Shown here: positions 12,260 to 22,796 of the stretch, one piece after another | Layout of the letters: the number at the start of each line of letters is the position of its first letter | How positions within the stretch are numbered: position 1 is the stretch's first letter | NCBI RefSeq assembly: GCF_024323335.1 | Contig: NC_066579.1 | Location: 352,353,400 to 352,417,399, forward strand | Reading direction: 5' to 3' | Source of the DNA: Lathyrus oleraceus | Lineage: Eukaryota; Streptophyta; Magnoliopsida; Fabales; Fabaceae | DNA length: 64,000 nucleotides | Position numbers and translations under genes: made by a program | The notes under the pieces: generated by a model | What the model was told of the DNA's origin: nothing | What the model saw: only the letters and a program-made list of their open reading frames with translations | Databases searched by the model: none

Positions 12260-13768
12260 ATGGCTTTCGCATCACGCAGACCTTCTGGCAAAAGATCCCG
12301 AGAATCATCCGCCGCATCTCTTCCCATATTTGTTGTATCACTCGTTCCACCCGCTCGCGTCGAAGCCTTCAACAAAGATATCGGCAAACGAGGAGTTGTG
12401 CAACAACATGCGTTCTACAAACTTACCGCTGAACGCATGCACCTCGCTCAAATCATGGCTCTGCTGCAGCATCAAGGCTTCATCAACTTCTTGGAGTGCA
12501 ACACTAAATACAGTGAAGACCTTGTCCGAGTGTTCTACGCCGGTCTTCATGACAACTTTCGCGGGCACAAGTTTTCCTCCAGAATTGGTCCGACAAAGGT
12601 ATCGCTTAAATCAAATATCTGGAACCAATATTTTGATATGTCTGTGGATGATGCTGAAAATCCTCTACCTGAGGTAACTGACTCTCACCACATAGATGGC
12701 TACGAGTTTAAGAGTGCATTGAATGACATGCTGAAACGGCCATATCCTGATGAGTTTGTGAACAGTGACGCGTTCCCACGAACTGTCACTGCCGGCAAGC
12801 TGAAAGCCGGAGAAAGGATTCTTCAGTGGATTGTCTCCCGCATCCTGCGACCCAAGAAGGGCGGTCTCTCCAGAGTCGAACAGGCCGAGGTTCATCTGAT
12901 TTACATTCTGAAAAATAAGAAGAAAATCAACTGGCCGTACTACATTGCCAGTAGAATGTATAATCTACGGGATTCCGGACGAGGAACGGCTCTTGCCTAC
13001 GGATCCTTCATTCAAGAGGTCCTTACAGCAGCCAACGTTAATCATCCGTCTTTCCCATACACTTCCATCTCATCTGACAAAGAGTTTAGCACAAAAACTA
13101 TGTCTATGATGGGATATCTTTGGTGCAATGAGCGGAGAACGTATAAGTTTGTTAGAAGAGGAAATGTTCCTGCAGATGATGATAGTGATGAAAGCGAAGA
13201 ACAAGAAGATGAAGAGGAAAATGAAGAAGAAGAAGCCAGGCACGATTTTGATCACAATGGTGGAGAAGATAGTCCTCCACCCGTTGACACTCATGACTGC
13301 TCCGACTCCGTTTGGGTTCAGCAGTCGCATACAACTGAAGAAGATGTTCCACGCTGGGGTGGCTGGGGTGACTGGCAACATACGGGCTGGTCAACTCAAC
13401 GTCAATTTTACCAGCCGTATCACCAAGAGGGTGAAGAATCTCCTCCGTCCCCTCCACAGCAAGCAGAATCTTCAGAACTGTTGGATATGATGCGCAATAT
13501 GCAGATCGCTCAACAGTCCTTCATGCAAGCTCAAGATGAGCGCTATGCTCATATTAACGAGAAACTTCAAGCCCAAAATGAGCGTCTCGACACCTTCTCT
13601 ACAAGCATGAATGACCGATTTGCAGCCTTTTCGACGTCATTTGAACTTCAGGAAAGGTCGATCGACGAGAGTCTCAAGCATCTGAACGGTGTCACCGAAT
13701 ACTTATCATCTCTGGCTGACCCTTACAAAAACCCGGGCATTTGTTATCATCCAGGACACCGCCACTAG
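12260..13768 (+). CDS. Extra ORF after pol in SIRE-like element (putative plant transposon protein family)
   Basis: Intact 502-codon frame from ATG 12260 (MAFASRRPSGKR...). The frame is open from ATG 12119, but the TATA box at 12163 makes 12260 the likelier start. Seen: a basic N-terminus; a globular region (about residues 30-300) with motifs such as DLVRVFYAGL and RILRPKKGGLSRVE; a very acidic run at about 305-328; a W-rich patch (WGGWGDWQHTGW); and a heptad-like coiled coil at about 404-480. The globular part resembles the 'putative plant transposon protein' domain common in legume retroelements, as far as I can recall it. No transmembrane segment is evident, so it does not look like an Env. 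Function is unknown. It is the only intact coding region of the element. Confidence 0.75.
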   Translation: MAFASRRPSGKRSRESSAASLPIFVVSLVPPARVEAFNKDIGKRGVVQQHAFYKLTAERMHLAQIMALLQHQGFINFLECNTKYSEDLVRVFYAGLHDNFRGHKFSSRIGPTKVSLKSNIWNQYFDMSVDDAENPLPEVTDSHHIDGYEFKSALNDMLKRPYPDEFVNSDAFPRTVTAGKLKAGERILQWIVSRILRPKKGGLSRVEQAEVHLIYILKNKKKINWPYYIASRMYNLRDSGRGTALAYGSFIQEVLTAANVNHPSFPYTSISSDKEFSTKTMSMMGYLWCNERRTYKFVRRGNVPADDDSDESEEQEDEEENEEEEARHDFDHNGGEDSPPPVDTHDCSDSVWVQQSHTTEEDVPRWGGWGDWQHTGWSTQRQFYQPYHQEGEESPPSPPQQAESSELLDMMRNMQIAQQSFMQAQDERYAHINEKLQAQNERLDTFSTSMNDRFAAFSTSFELQERSIDESLKHLNGVTEYLSSLADPYKNPGICYHPGHRH

Positions 13769-14139
13769 GACATAGACATTCATATGCATCTTGTAGTTTG
13801 ATTGTTATTTTGAATGTATTTAGCTCTCTGCCTTAATTGTTCTTAATCAATGCGTATTGCTCAGAAATGACATTGGTGTGTTTTTTATTATCTGTTTATG
13901 ATTATTTCCTGTGAAATTTCCTTGTTATCTTGAATATTCACTCTGTCTCTCTTTTTGATGTTGTCAAAGGGGGAGAAAAGTGTACAAAGCAGGCAGCCAA
14001 AAATGCCCACAACTAATAGTCGCTTTCTGCAGATAGCCTTAGATTACAAAAGAAAGGGGGAGTGTGCAAAATGTGTCAATATCGCATGCTGTTTGTCACG
14101 TTGATTTATACAGGTTGTCATCATCAAAAAGGGGGAGTA
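13769..14139 (+). other. 3' UTR with three polypurine-tract-like sequences
   Basis: 'caaagggggagaaaag' (about 13965-13980), 'agaaagggggagtg' (about 14051-14064) and 'aaaaagggggagta' abutting the 3' LTR (about 14126-14139). The last is the functional PPT by position. The upstream ones could prime extra plus-strand synthesis. Confidence 0.7.
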
Positions 14140-15956
14140 TGTAAAGACAAAGCGTCAGACAACATACGATCGCAAGTTTCGATGATGACAAAAGACCATC
14201 ATGCACGTCTACAAACAAATGCAACACATTACCCATCATATCCTTTTCTATGTTTGTCTAAACCTATTATAATGATTAAAAACATATGTGGACAAAGTGT
14301 GATCATGACGAAATGCATGAAAATCACAAAACACAGATTTATGCAGATTTGAAGGCCTTGAGTCGACCATAGGGGTCAGCTCAAAGCACACGGGTCAACG
14401 CAAAACTCAGCTAACCTGGAGATTGGTCAGCGCATGCTTCCTTGCATCGACCATAAGGGTCGGCGCATACCTCACGGGTTAGCGCATAAATGCCTTGAGT
14501 CGACCAGAGGTCAGCGCATGGCACAATGATGCTATCCTGGGTCAGCGCATGGAACCATGGGTCGACCATAGGGGTCGGCGCATCTCTCACGGCTCAGCGC
14601 ACGCTGACCTATGGTCGACCGCTCGTGCGTAGACTCAGTTTTCTGAGTTCTTTCCACTGTTTGAAAGTCTGTTAATTTTGGTTGGTTTGTCAGTTACTAT
14701 ATATAGAAGTCAAAACACTTTTATTAACTAACATTTGTCATTTTGAGTTCAAATGTTCAAGGAAACAAGAAAGAGTGAAAAAGGTGTCCAAGACTCATCA
14801 TCTTCATCTTCAACATTTCACAACACATCATCTGCACACAATTACGTTTGATGTGGTTCGTGATCGATTAAAGGTGATAAGGTTCGAAGTTGTGATCGAA
14901 GAATCCGGTTCGAGTTGAAGCTTGTGGCAGGTTCTTTCTTGAATAAAACCATTAGGGTTTTGTCCTCCAATACGGGTTTGTGTTTGGGGGTTTTTGGACG
15001 AATCGCTTCATCAATATTCAGCCGAGCGAAGGTGATTGAGAAGAGGAAGTCTTCATCAGTCTAGTAGCGGATTCGGTGACATTGAAGTGAAGGATTCGGG
15101 TTCGACTCGTTGTGTTTGAGATCAGCCGGGCCGAGGGTTTGAAGAACGGAAGATTCTTCAACAAAGGGGCTGGAATCGGAGGTCTAGCAATAACGATCGA
15201 AGGTCTTGATTCATCTTGAATCAAGGAGCAAGGATAGGAAGCATCATTCAACAAATTGGAAATTCTGTTGTTTACATGCTTAGCAATCCTTGTATAAACG
15301 GTTAAATTTCACAGGTGATATCTAATTAATCATCTCAATTCTATTTTTAGAATTGAGGGCAGACGTACCCCGAAGCGAGGACGGCGGGGGAACTGCCTCA
15401 TCAAATCTCTGTCTTCTTTAATTTTCTGCATAAGTGCTTTTCAGCTTAAAAATTAAGTGATTTTAGTTTAAGCAATTTTACCAAACGTTGATATAAGTTG
15501 TAAGAAACTAAAACTGCTGTTTGAATACAAAGTACAATAGTATATTGTACTAGATAAATTTGAATTCCTTACTCAACTCAAATATCTCTTGGAGTGTATG
15601 CACACCAAGTGTTTGTGAATTTGCATAAGCCAAAGTTGTCTTAAGTTTGCACTCAGTTTAATTTGGTATTTTGGATCATTGGAACTAGGCTTGCTAGTTA
15701 GTGAAATATATCAATTGAGTGTGCAAATAGTGTAGTGATTAGTATTTCATTTTATCTCTAATCCATTAGCTTAACGCATATCCGGTTTTCCAATAACGGT
15801 TCATTTTAGACTAAAATTTTCCTCGGCCGCTTCCGCATTCAAAACAAATTTTCAAAACCAATTTTCTCTCAAATTGTTAGCGCCGACTCAAGTTTTTAAT
15901 TGGGATCTATTCAACCCCCCCCCCCCCCCCTTCTAGATCCGTGCCATAGTCTAATA
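14140..15956 (+). repeat. 3' LTR of the SIRE-like copia element
   Basis: Begins TGTAAAGAC right after the PPT and ends CTAATA (TG...CA end with C to T). About 24 substitutions, a 3-bp deletion and a longer C run (15915-15930) distinguish it from the 5' LTR. It repeats the hairpin (14560-14620) and the TATA box (14698-14705). Confidence 0.93.
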
Positions 15957-15961
15957 GATGT
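15957..15961. repeat. 5-bp target site duplication (GATGT), right copy
   Basis: Matches 4679-4683 exactly and follows the 3' LTR directly. Confidence 0.9.
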
Positions 15962-16343
15962 AATATTAAGTATTCCTTGAAATATTTGATTAATTGATGA
16001 AGAAACTTGCTGAGGAAATTACACAAGATACCCAGCTGAATTAGGGCTTCCAAGGCAAACACGCTTCAAACTCTTGATGATTTCTTGATAAAAATGATAT
16101 GTGAAGATCACGGGGACCCATATATTATGTATAAAGTCAATGTGAACCATCTCTTGATTAGTCTCCTTGCGTTGAGGGTCTTAAATCTTAGGTATGAGCT
16201 TGATGAGGCATTGGTGGATGCACACACTACCTACAAAAGTAACAAACTATATATTGACATATTTTTGGTATTTTGGTTAGTAAATAATGGAAAACAAAGT
16301 CTGATACAACCAAATGTGCTTGGTGATCTCTTTCAATTCAAAC
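15962..16343 (-). mobile_element. Remaining 5' part of LTR-A1
   Basis: On the minus strand this aligns with the first few hundred bases of LTR-A2 (shared 'tttactaaccaaaa..acaaaaatatgtca' pattern, then a 'gaaaccctaattca'-type stretch). The first roughly 130 bp of LTR-A1 are missing because LTR-A2 starts here in the opposite orientation. Confidence 0.6.
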
Positions 16344-17787
16344 TGTAAGACCCTAATTTTGACCCTAAGATCCCTCATGGCATCATGTCATTGCTCATTG
16401 TATAGCCTCAAGGATCATAGCATGTGTGGCTCCTTAACCCTAAGGGTGGGACTTGTGTGAGTTGGTTTGAGACCACCAAGCTAGCTTGAATTGTATATTA
16501 TTGCTTTTCTTATTTTATTTACTAACCAAAAGCACAAAAATATGTCACTAACTTCTTTTATTTTGAAGCTCAAGCAATCATGAGATCCCCTGCTCCTAGA
16601 AGGCTCTTATGCTCAATGAAGTGGCTAGATGAAGATGAAAACAAGCATGACAATGGTACATAAGGTTACTAATCATCATATATGTCTCCCAAGCATCTCA
16701 ATTTTCCAATTTGATCAAGATAAACCAAAGGGCTTGAGGATTGTTTCCCAAGGAAACCCTAATTCAATTGTGCATTGACTGTGCCTTGCTCATGAAACAA
16801 CCTCAACCTATGATCAAATTAAATCAAGGGAAGTTCTTTCATTCACTATTTTATGCATATATGAGCTTATGTGAGTATCCTCAATCATTCATTCATCAAT
16901 ATTTGAAGTTTGGCCTTGAGAAGTTGACCAGTCAAGTCATCTGACCAAACTGAGTTCCACTGAGACCTAACGTTTGATGTGTTTGTCAAATGAAGATGAC
17001 CCCAAGAGAACAATTGTTCTTAAGAACCATATGAACAGAGTTCATGTTCATCAAAAATCTATTTGAAACTTGTAAGGTCATCATTCATTTCAAAACATTA
17101 TAGGTCATTTTGATTGAAACCCTAATTTTAGGTCAACTTCCCAAAGACCTAACTTCCTTAATTTTTATGATTTTGAGGTGAGACCTATTTCATTGGAGAG
17201 CTTAAGATGTCTACTTCAAATGTTATGTTGGACAAAATTTCATAATCCTAAAAGAAACACATGTGATAATACAAAACATTATAGGTCACGTCGGACCAAA
17301 ACCGTTGAATTTGAAAAATCTCCAACTTCAAGTGCCCATAACGTTCTCATCAAAAATCCAAATGATGAAAAATTTGAGTCTAAATTGATCATCTTGAAAC
17401 GATATACAACTTTTATGTTGGAGGTGTTTCCATTTGAGGCTTACATCATTGGAACAGAAGGGCTTGAAGTTGATCACTTTTGGTAAATTTTCCAAAGACA
17501 TGTTTTGTACCTCAAACTTCAAGGTCAGTTTTCATAAATTTCCAAACTCCAAATGGATTTTTTCCCAACATAGATTTTGTTCTTTATGTTAATACCTTTC
17601 CAACCATTACTCACATGATCATGTTTGGATTTTCCATGTGGGACTTTCGAAGAGGTGAACATTTATGACCAATTATGCAATTCACATTGAATCTTCATGC
17701 ACAAGCTAACAGCAGGCCATTTGCACGTCCAATTCAACTTAGTATGATATCATCATTCATTTCCATCCAAGTTTGGGCCTCACATGC

Positions 17788-17799
17788 GCCTGTACAGGC
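17788..17799. promoter_or_regulatory. Palindrome GCCTGTACAGGC upstream of the LTR-A2 TATA box
   Basis: Perfect 12-bp palindrome with a GTAC core, 64 bp before TATAAATA. LTR-A4 has the identical palindrome (63946-63957) at the same distance from its TATA box. Possible transcription-factor site; GTAC is the core recognised by SPL proteins. Confidence 0.55.
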
Positions 17800-17863
17800 C
17801 CATGCATGGAGGACCCAATGATCATGCACACGAGTATTTCCCCCCTTTTGCTTGCAGCTCAGC

Positions 17864-17871
17864 TATAAATA
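17864..17871 (+). promoter_or_regulatory. Putative TATA box of LTR-A2
   Basis: TATAAATA in 'cagctataaatacatgcc', the expected U3/R boundary signal. Confidence 0.6.
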
Positions 17872-18309
17872 CATGCCTTCCCTCATTCAAATCTCAACCT
17901 TATGGTGATCTGAAGCTCTGCTGAAATCAAAACCCAACCATACTCAAAGGAATTCTGTTTTTTATTTCTCAATTTCAAACTTGAATTTCAACACAATCAG
18001 TTGATCTTCAAGTTTCAATTCCTAAGCCTTGCATCCTCACCATCTCCTGATCAAATTGGAAGCAAGAGTTTGAGTAGATCGTGCTGCACAAAGCTGCTCT
18101 TCAAAGGTATATAATCAAACTGTTTTGACCTAAATCTCATCATACAATGTGAATTGCTTGTGTTTAAACTGTTTTCTGAAGTCCTCGAGCAAGAGGCAGG
18201 CCAATGGTGGTCTTGATTTCATGATTTGAAGCATTTCAGTTTGCACACCTTGAATTTCAAGCTCAGATTTCTCACTTGATAGAAATCTTGAGGACAATCC
18301 AAGGTTACA

Positions 18310-18329
18310 GGGGTGATGTACATCACCCC
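18310..18329. repeat. 20-bp perfect palindrome in LTR-A2
   Basis: GGGGTGATGTACATCACCCC. LTR-A4 has A and T at the outermost pair and is otherwise the same (63417-63436), so the palindrome is kept by a paired change. Confidence 0.9.
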
Positions 18330-18417
18330 AGCTTCATTTTGATACCTGGCTCGTGTATTTTGGTTAAGGTTCAAAAACCTGCAACTGGTGGCCAGAGTTG
18401 GTTGGTCTACCAGAGAA

Positions 18418-18439
18418 GATGGTGGTTTCCACCACCATC
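18418..18439. repeat. Hairpin in LTR-A2, 9-bp stem and 4-nt loop
   Basis: GATGGTGGT, loop TTCC, ACCACCATC. The equivalent in LTR-A4 is a 24-bp perfect palindrome (63307-63330) in which the third pair is C-G instead of T-A. Confidence 0.85.
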
Positions 18440-21400
18440 CCCACGTGGATGACTCCAAGCCCTTGGATCTGTTTTAAACGCTCTAATCTCAGCCATGCGT
18501 TATGTTTACTTATTTTAATTGAGTGTGTTGCGCGTTTGACTGTGGACTATGGTGAGAACGCGCTTCTGAGCCGCTTGATGAGTCCACGTCATTTAATGAA
18601 TTCCATCTAAGCGCTGCTGATTTTCCATATTTTCTATTTTCTGTTTTATTTTCTTTTAATTCCTTTTAAATTCAAAAATTCATAACTATTTTATTTGAAG
18701 TCACAAAAATATGAGACCAATGGCAAACTTTTTCTTGAAAAATCTAGTTTCATAATCTGATTTTTAATTATTTTTGTGACTTCATTTAATATTTTTTGTG
18801 AATTATTTTGTTTTTAATAGTTTTTAATTCATTTTAAATACTTTTTGATATCTGAAAATTCCAAAAATATTTTCTTAACACATATGGATCATGATAAGTC
18901 TATGAAAATATTCTCATCAATTTCTTAATTGATTTGAGATTTATTTGAGATTTTAATTCATTTGTGTTATTTTTCATTGTTTTTAATTGTTTTAAAATAG
19001 TTTCTGTTTTCAAAACTTATTGAGAAAATTTGTCAAACCTTCTTTGACCATGTTAGACCTATGATAATTCAATTGGACTTGTTGAAGTTGATTTGAATTG
19101 AATTTGAAGTTTGACCATATTTTGTCCATTTTAATTTTGCATTTATTTTAATTCCAAAAATACCAAAAAATATGTTTGACTTTGTTGACTTCTAATCTTC
19201 ATTTCTCTTCTGTTTTACATTGGTTGATGATGATTTAATTCACATTTGATCATTATGCTTTGATATTCCATTTGAATTCTCCTTATGTTTTATCCATTTC
19301 ATTTCATCTTCATCATCTTCTTTTTATTTTGGCCAATGAGTTAATGATTTGTGGTTGGTCTTTGACATATGAAAGGCTTAACCTTCTTTGATCCAAATCA
19401 AACTCAACTTGATCAAAGATCAAGTGAGTTGCTTTGTGTCCAAGATGGGTTGCTTCTTGGTCAAGCAAAAATCCTAAAATCCATACAAGGCTTTCCTTCT
19501 TTTCTTTTGGCATGACAAGTTGTAGGAGCTTGGCTTACTAGTCATAGTCTTTAACTTGTGTTTATTTGCCTATAGTTTTATTGACCGACCTCAGATAGGT
19601 GTGACTACTACATTAGTCCACTTACGATTTCTTAACATAGCACTAAATTGTCTTATGACACACTAACATTAACTATTAACTACTAACTTTAATTCAAGCA
19701 TTTACTTTCTTGCAATTTACTTTAATGCAATTTACTTTCTTGCTCATTTATTCATATTTTTTTTCCCTTTGCTCTCTTGAGCTCATATTTTATGCTTATG
19801 CCATTTTTATTTTGCTCATTTGAGCTCATTATTGTATATAAATATATTGTTGCTTTGTGTTTGTTTTGTCTTTGTTTGTGTGAACCCAATGCAAAAAGGA
19901 GAAAGGACTTAGAATTAGGACCTTACCTATGCTTAAAGGAGTTCAAGAGCAACTAGGCCTCATGCCTTTAGAATGCTAAACTTGTTGAAGAGCAACTAGG
20001 CCTCATGTCTTTAGAATGCTAAATCTTAAAGTTGACTTCAAAGGACCCATAATCTAAACTAATTCTTTGTCCATTCCTCTTATTGCATTGTGAACTTTTT
20101 GATTGTTTGTTCTTGTGTGATAAGGATTCCATCTTGAGATATTGAGAAGGACCATTGTCATGAATAGCCAAGTTATGAGAGACAAGCCAAATGGAGATCC
20201 TAGGAGCTTGAATGTATATTTGTTTTGATTGCTTGTTGCTTGCTAATTCCAAAGGAAAGGAGCATCTTGAATCATCTTTATGATTTCAAGAAAAGGAACT
20301 CCAAGGGTTTTATCTCTTCTCTTATCCTTGTATGCTTTAGAACTAGTCCTTCTCTTCTTCTCTCCACTCTAACCCAAGCCAAACTCATTTTGTGCAAACT
20401 TTGACATCATTTTCAAATTAGAAACCTAGGCCTTATTATAAGACCCCAATTTTGGCCCTAAGATCCCTCATGGCCCATATCATATCATACCATGGCCTCA
20501 AGGATCATTGCATGCCCTAGCTTCCCTCCTAGTGGGTAGGTTGCCTTGTGAGTTGATTCTTGATCACCAAGCATGCTTTGCATTTGTATATCTTTGCTTT
20601 TCATATGATTACTAACCAAAGAGTACAAAAATATTGTCAGCTAACCATGTTACTTGCAGATGAAGCAATCATCAGTCAAACAGTCAAATCAGCCATTAAG
20701 CAGTGGATGGTGGCCATTCTTGAAGAATTTGGGCACCATGATCAATAATCAAGAGTTCATATGACTTATGACATCATTTGGAATCAAGATATCAAGGAAT
20801 TAGGGTTTGGAATTCATCAGAAGTGGTTCAATCAAGCAAAACCCTAAAAAGTCAAACTTGGTCAACTGTGGATTTAGTCAATGATTTGGTGATGGAATTT
20901 GGTCTGAGAGGTCTCATTCATGCCTATACAAGCTTCATATATCATGTCAAGCATCCACAGTGAAGAAAATAAAGTCAGACAAGAAATTTCCAGAAATAGA
21001 AAGTTGACCTGTAATTCAAATTTGCCAAAAATGGAAACTTCTTGATCTTAAACTTACATCATGATACAAGCTTCAAATGAATTTTTGCCCAACATGAAAG
21101 TTGAATATCTTGTTCTCCCATTTCCAAAAAGTCCAAGAACACTCAATTCCCATGTATGGTTGGCAAGTTATGATCAAATCAATCTCAAAAATTTTTGAAC
21201 TTCAAAAGGCCATATCTCTCAAACCATTTGGCCAAATTTGGTGGGGTTTTTTCCTACAAGTCATATTTGATCCCCTCTTTCCAAAAATGTCATCCTCATG
21301 CACCAAAACCTCACCATTCAAAATGGCCTTTTTGGACTTGCATTAATTAAATTCAAGTATGGTGCAAAAATGACTTTTTGAAATAACCACTTTTAAGCAT

Positions 21401-22773
21401 TTTGGCCATTTGGAACATGTTTGTAAGGTTGTTTGGAGCTTGTTTGAGGCCCAAACTCGGGCAGAGCATACACCCCATGTGCCACTTGATGAAAATTAGC
21501 AAAATGGCAATTTACTTATTTTGAGATAATGGTGATTAGCTTTTGTTTTAGCCAAGTTAAAACAGCAAATATATAGCAACTTTTCTGCACATTTCAACCC
21601 TAGCTGCAGCCATCAATTGCACACAGAAAAACTCATTCTCTCAAAATCACCATTTTTCTCACTTTGCATTTTCTGACCAAAACTCCAAAGAGCCCGAGCA
21701 TCCCTTCATTGTTTCATCACCTGGCCATCATTTGGAAGCCATTTGAAGCATCAATTACCAACTGTACAACCATTTTCGTGTCCTGTTTCTTCAAGCTTCC
21801 AACAATGGCAGATGTGGTTTTGAGCTGGAATCAACATAGTTGAACTTAAAGTCTTCAACCATTCTTCATTTGGGAACTTAAAGAACATCTGTTGCAGCAC
21901 AAAACGACCCAACAACATCCATTTCAACACTGAGCTTCACTTTTGGTTAGTTTTCGATTCACTTATTTTCCAAAATTATGCCCTGCTTTAGATAGTTTAT
22001 GCCTTGCTGGTTACAATGCAACTTAAATCACATGAAATGGTTGAGTTATGCATGAGAAATCTGGATTTTAAATTTTATGCTCAAACATGTTCTTGCTCGA
22101 TTTGCTTTGATTGAGATGATTTAGTGAAATCTATGGCTGGGATATTGATGTACATTTCTTGATGTTTCGATTGGTATGTGCAATTTGTATTTCTGGAAAA
22201 TTTGTTGAATCGAGTTTTGTGAAGATGATGAAGTTATACTGTAGCTGTTGAAATGCATTTCCAGATTTTCCGTTTTTTTCACGTGAGTTGCATGCCTGCA
22301 CTGTTCCATTCCCATACAACCAATCAGGACATTTCATTTTGGTATGCTGTACGCTGCGTTTTGATAAGTGATGTGCATATTCACAAAATTGCCACCGGTC
22401 AACTCTTTGACCTACCACTCCATGTTTATTTTGTTCACTTATTTCATTTTGATTCAACATCTTCCAAAAATCATAATTCACTCATTTTAATTCCAAAATT
22501 CATGAAAATTTTTGCATCATGTTCATATGAATCTCTATTTTTTTATCATGATTTTTGCTGATTTTTTTTGGATGGTTGAAATTTTAATGGCATTAGGGTT
22601 TTTGACATGTATGCATATTTTGTACCTTTTGCCAATTCATTTGTGAAATGATGATGATGTATCCAATGACCCTGAAATTTTTTGTGCATAAACTAGACTC
22701 ATTCATGTTTGTTTTGATGTAGAGTTTATGATTTTATCTTATCTGATTGTTAAGTTATGAATTTCTGAAGTAG

Positions 22774-22796
22774 GGTGTGACAATTTGTGTCACACC
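22774..22796. repeat. 9-bp perfect stem-loop in Ogre LTR
   Basis: GGTGTGACA, loop ATTTG, TGTCACACC. Duplicated in the 3' LTR at 36025-36047. Confidence 0.8.

Larger units (their letters stand above)
16344..20436 (+). mobile_element. Ogre-type LTR (LTR-A2), 3' end cut by the young Ogre
   Basis: Starts TGTAAGACCCTAATTTTGACCCTAAGATCCCTCATGG in pattern (first 20 bases TGTAAGACCCTAATTTTGAC), the same family as the young Ogre LTR but clearly diverged. TATAAATA lies at 17864-17871, with a GCCTGTACAGGC palindrome 64 bp upstream and two larger palindromes about 450 and 550 bp downstream. It breaks at 20436, where another Ogre LTR begins, so its own U5 end is not seen. It lies head to head with LTR-A1. 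Whether it is a solo LTR or belongs to a larger element cannot be told. Confidence 0.8.

Noticed and set aside
12119..13768. Host gene captured by the copia element
   Set aside because: The protein resembles a family known from plant transposable elements rather than a cellular gene, has no introns, and sits at the usual place for extra ORFs in SIRE-type elements.
12260..13768. Extra ORF as a retroviral-type envelope gene
   Set aside because: No signal peptide or transmembrane helix is visible; the C-terminus is a coiled coil after an acidic run.
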